Source: Actinomadura formosensis NBRC 14204
Lineage (GTDB): Bacteria; Actinomycetota; Actinomycetes; Streptosporangiales; Streptosporangiaceae
DNA length: 64,000 nucleotides
Direction of reading: 5' to 3'
NCBI RefSeq assembly: GCF_001552155.1
Contig: NZ_BCQQ01000013.1
Coordinates: 1 to 64,000, forward strand
The notes beneath the pieces were generated by a model. It was given only the letters and a program-made list of their open reading frames with translations, did no database searches and was not told the origin of the DNA. The position numbers and the translations under genes were made by a program. Numbering within the stretch: position 1 is the stretch's first letter; the number at the start of each line of letters is the position of its first letter. Below, in pieces: positions 54,886 through 64,000 of the stretch.

Positions 54886-55977
54886 ATGTCTGCTTTCTTG
54901 ACGTCTGACCTAAATGAGGCGGATGCACTGCTGGATTTGTCCAACATCGTCCGCGATGACCGCCTGGGCGGGCGAGGCCCGGCCGACCTGATCCGCGTCG
55001 AGCGTGTCGGGGAGGCCCTCGCGTCCCTCTACGGCGCCGCGCGGGCCGCCATGCTCGCGGTGGCCGACAACAGCCTGCTCGCGCGAAACGATCTTTTTCT
55101 ACTGCCCCGGCAGCGGCGGACGGTCCGCAGCTGGGCCGAGAGCGGGCTGATACTCACCGCCGACAAGGCCGACTTTCCATTGTTGCGGATCGCCGAAGAA
55201 ACGGGCCTGCCCGTCATCACCCGCGACCGTTTCACCGGCCACCGTCGGGAGTTCACCTGGCTCAACGGAAGCGACGACGCCGTCCTGGAGCCGCGGACCG
55301 ACCGGCACGGCGAGGTGTCCCTTCATCACGTCACCCTGCACACCAAAGATGAATGGCAGATATCGGTCAGCGAGGAGAACGACCTCCTCGTCCAGCAGGG
55401 CCTGACGAAAAGAGTCGAGGCACTGGACCGGTTCTGGAGCTGCCCCGAACCGCGCTGCCCCCGGCACGATCCGGCCAAGGGATCCTTCGTCCTGCTGCCG
55501 CGCGTCCGGGGCGGCCACCTGGTATGCGACCAGCACGGGCTGGAGATGGCCGATCTCGGCCCGCGGCCGCGGATCGCCCAACTCAAGATCATGCGGGACG
55601 GCCGGGAGGTGCACCGCTTCCCGGTGGCCGAGGGCACCCCCGTCACGGCCGGCCGCTCCCCCGGCCCCGCGGACCTGACCCCCTTCCTGGACGAGACCAC
55701 CCGGCGCGGCGTGAGCCGCGCCCACCTGCGCTTCGACCTCGACGGCCCGCAGTTGACGATCACGGACCTGAGCCGCAACGGCACCACCCTGATCCGCCGC
55801 GACGGCACCCGGCACGACCTGCGCGGCGGCACCCGTCCGTTCTCAGTCGGCGACCGCGCCCGCATCCACCCCACCCTGGAGATCATCCGCAGCGGGCGCC
55901 GCTACCCCGCGGAACTCGCCATCGAACGCGTCCCGCCCCGCCCCGAGGAGCCACCACCCCCCACAGTCGCCTTCTGA
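54886..55977 (+). CDS. second NYN/PIN-like - zinc-binding motif - FHA protein
   Basis: 363 aa. Residues 10-130 parallel the other NYN/PIN protein: ALLDLSNIVRDDRLGGRGPA at the start and ADKADFPLLRIAEETGLPVITRDRFTGHRREFTWL with the acids. About 185-220 is a Cys/His cluster (CPEPRCPRH, CDQHGLE). About 245-345 is an FHA domain (TAGRSPG, VSRAHLRFDL, LSRNGTTLI). Domain order equals that of the gene at 50227, so the two are paralogues flanking the same operon. It ends 13 bases before the first CRISPR repeat. The ATG has only a weak ribosome binding site. Confidence 0.8.
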   Translation: MSAFLTSDLNEADALLDLSNIVRDDRLGGRGPADLIRVERVGEALASLYGAARAAMLAVADNSLLARNDLFLLPRQRRTVRSWAESGLILTADKADFPLLRIAEETGLPVITRDRFTGHRREFTWLNGSDDAVLEPRTDRHGEVSLHHVTLHTKDEWQISVSEENDLLVQQGLTKRVEALDRFWSCPEPRCPRHDPAKGSFVLLPRVRGGHLVCDQHGLEMADLGPRPRIAQLKIMRDGREVHRFPVAEGTPVTAGRSPGPADLTPFLDETTRRGVSRAHLRFDLDGPQLTITDLSRNGTTLIRRDGTRHDLRGGTRPFSVGDRARIHPTLEIIRSGRRYPAELAIERVPPRPEEPPPPTVAF

Positions 55978-55990
55978 CCCGGCATCTCAG

Positions 55991-56689
55991 AGACCATCCC
56001 CGCATGCGCGGGGAGCACCCGCCTACCTTCTTCGCGGCCTTGCCGGCCTTCGGACCATCCCCGCGTGCGCGGGGAGCACCGCCCCCGACCCCCCGCCGAT
56101 GTGAACGCCCTGGGACCATCCCCGCGTGCGCGGGGAGCACTGCACCACCGCCGGCAACGCCGCCACCGTCGCGGGACCATCCCCGCGTGCGCGGGGAGCA
56201 CTCGACAGTTGCTTTCAGTCGATCACATGATGGGGGACCATCCCCGCGTGCGCGGGGAGCACGACGAGACGACCGGGGAGCAGCGCGTCCGGCCGGGACC
56301 ATCCCCGCGTGCGCGGGGAGCACGCCCAGGTGGAAGGGGCGGGTCTCAGGCATGGGGGACCATCCCCGCGTGCGCGGGGAGCACCGGTTTCCGGGACGAT
56401 TTTGGAACGGTCCAAATGGACCATCCCCGCGTGCGCGGGGAGCACGTCGCCGCCATCGCGGGCATTGCGTGGGTCCGGGGACCATCCCCGCGTGCGCGGG
56501 GAGCACCCCAAGCCCCGCAAGAAGTCGGGGTTCTCCTGGGGACCATCCCCGCGTGCGCGGGGAGCACTCCCACAGCTGGTGGCGGACGGCATCCCGCTTG
56601 GGACCATCCCCGCGTGCGCGGGGAGCACCCGCCAATGACGTGGTTCAAAGTGGACGACTCGGGACCATCCCCGCGTGCGCGGGGAGCAC
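55991..56689 (-). CRISPR. type I-E CRISPR array, 12 repeats and 11 spacers
   Basis: 28-nt repeats start at 55991, 56052, 56113, 56174, 56235, 56296, 56357, 56418, 56479, 56540, 56601 and 56662; all 11 spacers are exactly 33 nt (61-nt period). On the plus strand the repeat begins GGACCATCCCCGCG and ends GCGGGGAGCAC; read on the minus strand it is the actinobacterial I-E repeat starting GTGCTCCCCGCG. The leftmost repeat has two changes (A at position 1, A for G in the loop), as expected of the oldest, leader-distal end, so transcription runs right to left. The stem CCCCGCG/CGCGGGG fits Cas6e processing. Confidence 0.98.
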
Positions 56690-56893
56690 TCTGGCTGACC
56701 TGCGGGTTTGTTCGGGGAGAGCCCCGTTTTCGAGCACTTCTGAGAATTCGGACATTTTCGGACTCGGCGATCGGTTGGTTCTGGTCGGAAGATTACCTCT
56801 GCGACACGACTCCAGTACTGCATGTTCTGGAATCGCGGGACAAGACTCTTGTGCCGTCTGTAGGTCCTAACGCATTGAGGGGTTCGAGCTGAA
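56690..56893 (-). promoter_or_regulatory. CRISPR leader
   Basis: Sequence next to the youngest repeat, markedly AT-richer than the surroundings (TTTTCGAGCACTTCTGAG, GAATTCGGACATTTTCGG) and free of genes. Position and array polarity identify it as the leader carrying the array promoter and the integration signals. Confidence 0.6.
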
Positions 56894-56915
56894 GTGATGA
56901 AAGGAGGTGGTACTG

Positions 56916-57011
56916 GTGGACACTCCTCAGTCCTCCCTTGATCTGTACACGCTCCTCATCTTGCTCATCGCGGCGGTCGCCGCCGCAGCTACGGTGGCTC
57001 TGACGTACTGA
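56916..57011 (+). CDS. 31-aa hydrophobic membrane peptide between CRISPR leader and cas3
   Basis: GTG start at 56916 with AAAGGAGGTG eight bases away, almost the full anti-16S complement and the strongest ribosome binding site I see in the window. The peptide is VDTPQSSLDLYTL (start read as Met), then LILLIAAVAAAATVALTY: a short polar head and one membrane helix, ending TGA at 57009-57011. The shape recalls small single-helix toxins and membrane regulators. No homologue recognised. It lies on the cas strand, about 310 bases before cas3, between the leader and a lone repeat-like element. Coding status rests on the ribosome binding site and amphipathic composition. Confidence 0.55.
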   Translation: MDTPQSSLDLYTLLILLIAAVAAAATVALTY

Positions 57012-57319
57012 GCGCAGACGAATCCGCCTCAGTCGTTGTTGGCCGGAGGCGCCGCTGGCGGTGCTTCGATGCTCTGAGCCATGTCGGTGTTCAAGCGCCC
57101 TTCGCCGGCGAAGGGGGCGGAGAATCAGGAGGATGACTCGGCCGCGAGGTGACGGTGCTTGGTCCCTCGGGGTGGCGATACCCTCCCTCCGGCGGTGGCC
57201 GCTGCTCCCCGCGCATGCGGGGATAGGGCGGTCACCGTCGTTCTTAGTGCGGTTGGACGTGCCCGGTAGCGGGTTGTCCGGTTCTGGTCTGATCCGTCGA
57301 TAAGGCTCGTGATCTTGGG
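57012..57319. other. cas operon upstream region
   Basis: 308 bases between the small peptide gene and cas3, with the cas promoter and the lone repeat-like element at 57202-57229. No other gene supported. Confidence 0.55.
57202..57229 (+). repeat. solitary CRISPR-repeat-like element in cas upstream region
   Basis: TGCTCCCCGCGCATGCGGGGAT (57203-57224, first half TGCTCCCCGCGC) matches the array repeat in its stem and loop with one loop change; the final handle bases differ (AGGGC instead of GGTCC). It is on the plus strand, opposite to the array, 91 bases before cas3, and is not followed by a second repeat one unit later. Confidence 0.7.
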
Positions 57320-60217
57320 GTGGGCGGATTGGATACCGGTGTGCTGGAAGCTGCGGCGGGGTTGGCGCGGCTCGGGGGTGGGTTGTCTCCGGCTGCGCGT
57401 CAGGTATGGGCGAAGCACGATCGCGATAGTGACGATTGGCTTCCGTTATGGCGCCACCTCTCGGATAGCGGCGCGGTCGCGGGACTGCTGTGGGACGAGT
57501 GGCTTCCGGCTCAGGTGCGGAATGTGATCGGTGCGGCCCTGCCCGGGGGTGCGGACGACGCGCGGCGGCTGGCGGTGTGGTCGGCGGCCACGCATGACAT
57601 CGGGAAGGCGACGCCGGCGTTCGCGTGCCAGGTCGAAGGGCTTGCCGCCAGGATGCGGCGCGAGGGCCTGGAAATGCCGTTGCAGCGCCAGATGGATGAT
57701 CGTCGGCTCGCTCCTCACGGGCTTGCGGGGATGCTTCTGCTTCACGAGTGGCTTGTGGAGCGGTATGGCTGGTCGAAGCGGCCGGCGTGGCAGTGGGCGG
57801 TGGTGGCGGGCGGCCATCACGGGGTTCCGCCGACGATGAACGACATTCAGGCGCTGGTTGCGCGCCCGCGGCTGCTGCGTTCTCCGGGGAGTGCGGAGGC
57901 GTGGCGCGGCGTGCAGTGGGAGTTATTGGACGCGTGCGCCGAGGTCTGCGACGTGGCGGGCCGGCTGTCGGAGTGGCGCCAGGTGAAGCTTCCCCAGCCC
58001 GCGCAGGCAGTGTTGACGGGTGTGGTGATCGTCGCCGACTGGATCGCCAGCAACGCCGACTTGTTCCCCTACTCGCTGGACGCGCGGGAGAGAAGTGATC
58101 GCGAACGGGTCGAAGCGGCGTGGCGGGGGCTGGCGCTTCCGCCGCCCTGGCGGGCCGTCGACCCGGGATCCGATGTCGCGAGCCTGTTCGCGTCCCGCTT
58201 CGATCTGCCTCCCGGCGCACGGGTCCGGCCGTTGCAGGAGCGTGCGGTGCTGGCCGCCCGTGACATGCCGCCCGGCCTGATGATCATCGAGGGGCCGATG
58301 GGCGAGGGGAAGACCGAGGCCGGGCTCGCGGTCACTGAGATCTTCGCGAGCCGGTCGGGGGCCGGTGGGGTGTTCGTCGCGTTACCGACGATGGCGACGA
58401 GCAATGCGATGTTCTCCCGGGTGCTGCGCTGGCTGGAGCGTCTGCCGGACATGCGGCCGGACGCGGGTGCCCGATCGGTTCAGCTCGCTCATTCCAAAGC
58501 GGCGTTGAACGAGGATTTCCGGGCGCTCACCTGGGCCGATCCTCGGTCGGTGCGCGGTGTCCAGCCGGACGAGGAGGCCCCGGACGCCGCGGTGGCCGAG
58601 CTGGTCGCCCACCAGTGGCTGCGTGGCCGTAAGAAGGGGATGCTGGCGTCGTTCGGTGTCGGCACCATCGACCAGTTGCTGTTCATGGGCCTCAAGAGCC
58701 GGCACCTGGCGTTGCGGCATCTGGCGCTGGCAGGGAAGGTCGTGGTCATCGACGAGGCCCATGCCTACGACGCCTACATGAGCTCCTATCTGGATCTGGT
58801 GTTGTCCTGGCTCGGTGCGTACGGGGTGCCGGTGGTGGTCTTGTCGGCGACCCTTCCCGCGGGCCGTCGCCGCGAGCTGGTGGAGGCGTACACCGCCGCC
58901 GGGGGCGCGGAAGCCGTCGAGCGGGCGGCCGGCTATCCGCTGATCACGGTCGCCGGACGGGACGGGACGAGGGCCGTGCACGAGGTCGCCGCGTCCGGTC
59001 GGCGCACCGATGTGGAGGTGGAGCGGCTCGACGATGACCTGGAGGTCCTGGCCGACCGCCTGGCCCAGGAACTGGCCGCGGGCGGATGCGCGCTGGTGGT
59101 GCGCAACACCGTGGACCGCGTCCTGGCCACCGCGGACTTCCTGCGCGGTCGGCTCGGGGACGGCAACGTCACCGTCGCGCACGCCCGGTTCCTCGACCTG
59201 GACCGGATGCGCAAGGACGCCGAGCTGGTGAAGGACTTCGGCCCGCCCGGTGAAGGAAACGCCCGTCCCGCCGGCCCCCGCGTGGTGGTGGCCAGTCAGG
59301 TGGCCGAGCAGTCCTTGGACATCGACTTCGATCTGCTGGTGTCGGACCTGTGCCCGATCGACCTGCTTTTGCAGCGGATGGGGCGGCTGCACCGCCACGA
59401 GCGCGGCGAGGGGCAGAGCGACCGCCCCGAGCGGTTGCGGCGGGCCCGGTGCCTGGTGACCGGCGCGGACTGGAGCGCCACCCCGGTGGAACCGGTGAAG
59501 GGCTCCCAGCGGGTGTACCGGCGGCACGCGTTGCTGCGGTCGGCCGCGGTGCTGTGGCCGCATCTCACCGGGACGACGCCGGCGGAGCGGACGGTGCGTC
59601 TGCCCGAGGACATCAGTCCGCTGGTCCAGCGCGCCTATGGGACGGCACCGGTAGGCCCCCGGTCGTGGCAGCAGGAGTTGGACGCCGCCCACGGCAAGCA
59701 CCGGGTGCACATAGAGAAGCAGCGCAAGAAGGCCGAGGGCTTCCAGCTGGCGGACGTCGGCAGGGACGGGAACGCGCTGATCGGCTGGATCGATGCGGGA
59801 GTGGGCGACACCGACGACGCCCCGGCCGGACGCGCGCAGGTCCGCGACGGCGAAGAGTCGCTGGAAGTGCTGGTCGTGCAGCGCCTGGCGGACGGCACGG
59901 TCCGCACGGTTCCGTGGCTGGACCGGGGCGAGGGAGGGCTCACCCTGCCCACCGAGGCCGTCCCCGAACCGCGGCTGGGTCGCATCGTGGCGGCCTGCGG
60001 ATTGCGGCTTCCCTTCCAGTTCTCCCTCCCCCAGACCGCCGAGCAAACCATTACAGAACTGGAAAAAGAGGTCATTTCCGACTGGCAGTCCCGGGACAGT
60101 TCCTGGCTCGCCGGAGAATTGATCTTGTTTCTGGACGAGAACTGTCGTACCCGGCTGGCAGGTTACGACCTGAGTTACAGCAAGGACGACGGTCTGGAGG
60201 TCACCCGTGTCGAATGA
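57320..60217 (+). CDS. cas3: CRISPR-associated nuclease-helicase Cas3
   Basis: 965 aa from a GTG at 57320. N-terminal HD nuclease: HD at 92-93 (ATHDIGKATPAF), His133, HH at 166-167 and Asp240. Helicase: GPMGEGKTE with Walker A at 325-332, DEAH at 478-481, SATLPAG, then ASQVAEQSLDIDFDLLVSDLCP and QRMGRLHRH from 685. C-terminal Cas3 domain follows. It shreds DNA unwound at targets found by Cascade. All catalytic motifs are intact. It overlaps cse1 by 11 bases. Confidence 0.97.
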   Translation: MGGLDTGVLEAAAGLARLGGGLSPAARQVWAKHDRDSDDWLPLWRHLSDSGAVAGLLWDEWLPAQVRNVIGAALPGGADDARRLAVWSAATHDIGKATPAFACQVEGLAARMRREGLEMPLQRQMDDRRLAPHGLAGMLLLHEWLVERYGWSKRPAWQWAVVAGGHHGVPPTMNDIQALVARPRLLRSPGSAEAWRGVQWELLDACAEVCDVAGRLSEWRQVKLPQPAQAVLTGVVIVADWIASNADLFPYSLDARERSDRERVEAAWRGLALPPPWRAVDPGSDVASLFASRFDLPPGARVRPLQERAVLAARDMPPGLMIIEGPMGEGKTEAGLAVTEIFASRSGAGGVFVALPTMATSNAMFSRVLRWLERLPDMRPDAGARSVQLAHSKAALNEDFRALTWADPRSVRGVQPDEEAPDAAVAELVAHQWLRGRKKGMLASFGVGTIDQLLFMGLKSRHLALRHLALAGKVVVIDEAHAYDAYMSSYLDLVLSWLGAYGVPVVVLSATLPAGRRRELVEAYTAAGGAEAVERAAGYPLITVAGRDGTRAVHEVAASGRRTDVEVERLDDDLEVLADRLAQELAAGGCALVVRNTVDRVLATADFLRGRLGDGNVTVAHARFLDLDRMRKDAELVKDFGPPGEGNARPAGPRVVVASQVAEQSLDIDFDLLVSDLCPIDLLLQRMGRLHRHERGEGQSDRPERLRRARCLVTGADWSATPVEPVKGSQRVYRRHALLRSAAVLWPHLTGTTPAERTVRLPEDISPLVQRAYGTAPVGPRSWQQELDAAHGKHRVHIEKQRKKAEGFQLADVGRDGNALIGWIDAGVGDTDDAPAGRAQVRDGEESLEVLVVQRLADGTVRTVPWLDRGEGGLTLPTEAVPEPRLGRIVAACGLRLPFQFSLPQTAEQTITELEKEVISDWQSRDSSWLAGELILFLDENCRTRLAGYDLSYSKDDGLEVTRVE

Positions 60218-61867
60218 GCCCTCATCTTTCGACCTGACGGACCAGCCCTGGCTGCCGGTGCTGCGCACCGACGGGACCAGCGATGTCCTATCCCTGCGTG
60301 AGGTCTTCGCCCAGGCCCGCACGCTGCGCCGTATTGTCGGTGACCTGCCCACGCAGGAGTTCGCGCTGATACGGCTGCTGCTGGCGATCCTGCACGACGC
60401 GATCGACGGCCCCCAGGACCTGGACGCCTGGGAAGAACTGTGGAACAGCGGCCTTCCCCTCGAACAGATCACCGAATACCTGGACGAATACCGCGAGCGT
60501 TTCGACCTGCTCCATCCGCAGACACCGTTCCTGCAAACGCCGTCGCTGCACACGGCGAAGCACGAAGTCTCCCCCCTCGACAAGATCGTCGCCGACGTCC
60601 CCAACGGGGCCCCGTACTTCACGATGCGCGCACGCGGCGTGGAGCGGCTCGGCTTCGCCGAGGCCGCGCGGTGGCTGGTGCACGCGCAGGCCTTCGACAC
60701 CTCGGGCATCAAGACGGGGGCCGTCGGGGACCCCCGGGCCAAGGGCGGCAGAGGGTACCCGCAGGGCGTGGCGTGGGCGGGCAATCTCGGCGGCGTGCTC
60801 GCCGCCGACGACGACCTGCACGAAACGCTCTTGCTCAACCTCATCGCCTTCGACACCGAAACATTGCGGGCCGACCCGAAGAACGACCGGCCCGCCTGGA
60901 CGCGTGAGGTCCCCACGGCCCGGCCGATGGACGAGGTGGAGGCCGTCCGCCGTCCCTACGGGCCGCGGGACCTGTACACCTGGCCGTCCCGGCGGGTCCG
61001 GCTGCACTTCGACGGCGAGGGCGTGTTCGGCGTCGTCCTGGCCTACGGCGACCCCCTCGCGCCGCGCAACCTGCACGCCTACGAGCCGATGACGGCCTGG
61101 CGGCGCAGCCCCGCCCAGGAGAAGAAGCTGAAGGAGGCGCAGGTCTACCTGCCGCGCGTGCACGATCCGGCCCGCAGCGCCTGGCGCGGGCTGGGCGCGC
61201 TGATCGCCGGGAAGGCCGAGGGGGCCGAGCAGCGCCAGGAGGCGGCCGCGATCGTGCGGCCCCGGATCCTGGACTGGCTGGCCCGCCTGACCATCGAAGG
61301 CCCGCTGCCGCAGAGCCGCCTGCTGCGGGCCCGGCTGATCGGCGCGGTGTACGGGACACAGCAGTCGATCATCGACGAGGTGATCGACGACGAGGTGGCG
61401 ATGCCGGTCGCGCTCCTGCACGAACAGGACTCCGAACTCGGGGTCGAGGTGATCGACGCCGTCTCCGACGCCGAGAACGCCGTCGGCATCCTCGGCGACC
61501 TCGCCGCCGACCTCGCCAGGGCGGCCGGCGACGCGGCCGACCCGCGCAAGGATGCCGCCCGCGACCTCGGATTCGGCACCCTCGACGGCCCCTTCCGCGA
61601 CTGGCTCGCCGCACTGAAACCGGAAGATGACCCCCGCCTCGCCCGAGCCGCCTGGCAGAGGACCGCCCGCGACAAGATCCGCAACCTCGGGGAGGAACTG
61701 GTGAACGCCGCCGGTGAGACCGCCTGGCAAGGCCGGGTGGTGACGACCAAGGGCGGGCGTGAGGTCTGGCTCAGCTCCACACGCGCCGACCAGATCTTCG
61801 CCGCGCGGCTCGCCAAGGCCCTGCCCGGCGCACGCCGACCCGACGATCCGACAACGGAGGCCCAGGC

Positions 61868-61871
<4 letters not shown>
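60207..61871 (+). CDS. casA: Cascade large subunit Cse1 (Cas8e)
   Basis: 554 aa from a GTG at 60207 inside the end of cas3. N-terminus FDLTDQPWLPVLRTDGT and LSLREVFAQA...VGDLPTQEFALIRLLLAILHDA are hallmark Cse1 features, as is TPFLQTP and GGRGYPQGVAWAGNLGG-type PAM-loop region. Length is normal. It recognises the PAM and recruits Cas3. Four-base overlap with cse2. Confidence 0.96.

Positions 61872-64000
<2,129 letters not shown>

Noticed and set aside
55883-56823. Repetitive open frames across the CRISPR array
   Set aside because: They translate the repeats (recurrent CSPRTRGWS or HPRVRGEH units) and are artefacts of the array.
57140-57160. Possible target of the lone-repeat tail in the cas promoter
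   Set aside because: GGTGACGGTG resembles but does not match the complement of the tail seed; insufficient for a claim, only noted in the finding.
60288-61730. 480-codon minus-strand open frame
   Set aside because: Antisense to cse1, which is unmistakable.

Overview
The window is high-GC DNA with strong third-position G/C bias, frequent GTG/TTG starts and many 1-11 nt gene overlaps. The gene families present (DUF574-type SAM methyltransferase, sigma factor with a SnoaL-like tail, PucR and TetR regulators, actinobacterial-type I-E CRISPR-Cas) point to a filamentous actinobacterium, probably the Streptosporangiales/Actinomadura-Streptomyces range. Genus assignment is inference.

Layout. 0-13.4 kb: a YceI fragment and an AhpD-like protein, then one long leftward catabolic block. 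It holds a ribose-type ABC importer (binding lipoprotein, double ATPase, two permeases), a fused kinase/class III aminotransferase-fold enzyme, the three 5-oxoprolinase subunits PxpA/B/C and a PucR regulator. 13.7-17.3 kb: a sulfate-type ABC importer. 17.5-26.2 kb: TetR regulators with small partners, a decapitated MFS gene, an Rnl2-type RNA ligase, a Rieske oxygenase-TetR pair behind a 34-bp palindrome, an exported agmatine-deiminase-family protein and an ankyrin-DUF5990 fusion. 26.3-35.2 kb: a mobile-element-scarred stretch with a dead IS630 element whose inverted repeats are still legible, an IS110 remnant, a truncated metallo-beta-lactamase-fold gene and a truncated PPOX gene. Interspersed are a secreted CHAP protein, an Lrp regulator, a sigma factor/SDR pair and a methyltransferase.

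35.4-45.3 kb: a GntR regulator divergent from a tight rightward operon. It encodes a PuuD-like hydrolase, an aldehyde dehydrogenase, an iron alcohol dehydrogenase, a type I Baeyer-Villiger monooxygenase, a glutamine-synthetase-like gamma-glutamylamine ligase, an HSL-type esterase and an APC permease. Together they suggest uptake of an amine, gamma-glutamylation, oxidation to a ketone, ester or lactone formation, hydrolysis and oxidation to an acid.

45.5-56.0 kb: a signalling cassette that looks like a defence or stress system. Six leftward genes encode a 1235-aa protein with a degenerate kinase lobe, an active-looking Ser/Thr kinase, a NYN/PIN-zinc-FHA protein, a vWA protein, a PP2C phosphatase and a membrane-anchored coiled-coil protein. 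A divergent second NYN/PIN-zinc-FHA paralogue sits on the other side of a 90-bp spacer. The overlaps imply translational coupling. The logic would be phosphorylation-controlled FHA docking of putative RNases, reset by the phosphatase, with a vWA scaffold.

56.0-64.0 kb: a type I-E CRISPR array of 12 repeats, read leftward from a leader on its right, and the rightward cas3-cse1-cse2-cas7-cas5 operon, which runs off the window. Between leader and cas3 are a 31-codon hydrophobic peptide gene with a near-perfect Shine-Dalgarno sequence and a lone repeat-like element in the opposite orientation to the array. These two are the best candidates for an undescribed CRISPR-linked regulatory or addiction module.
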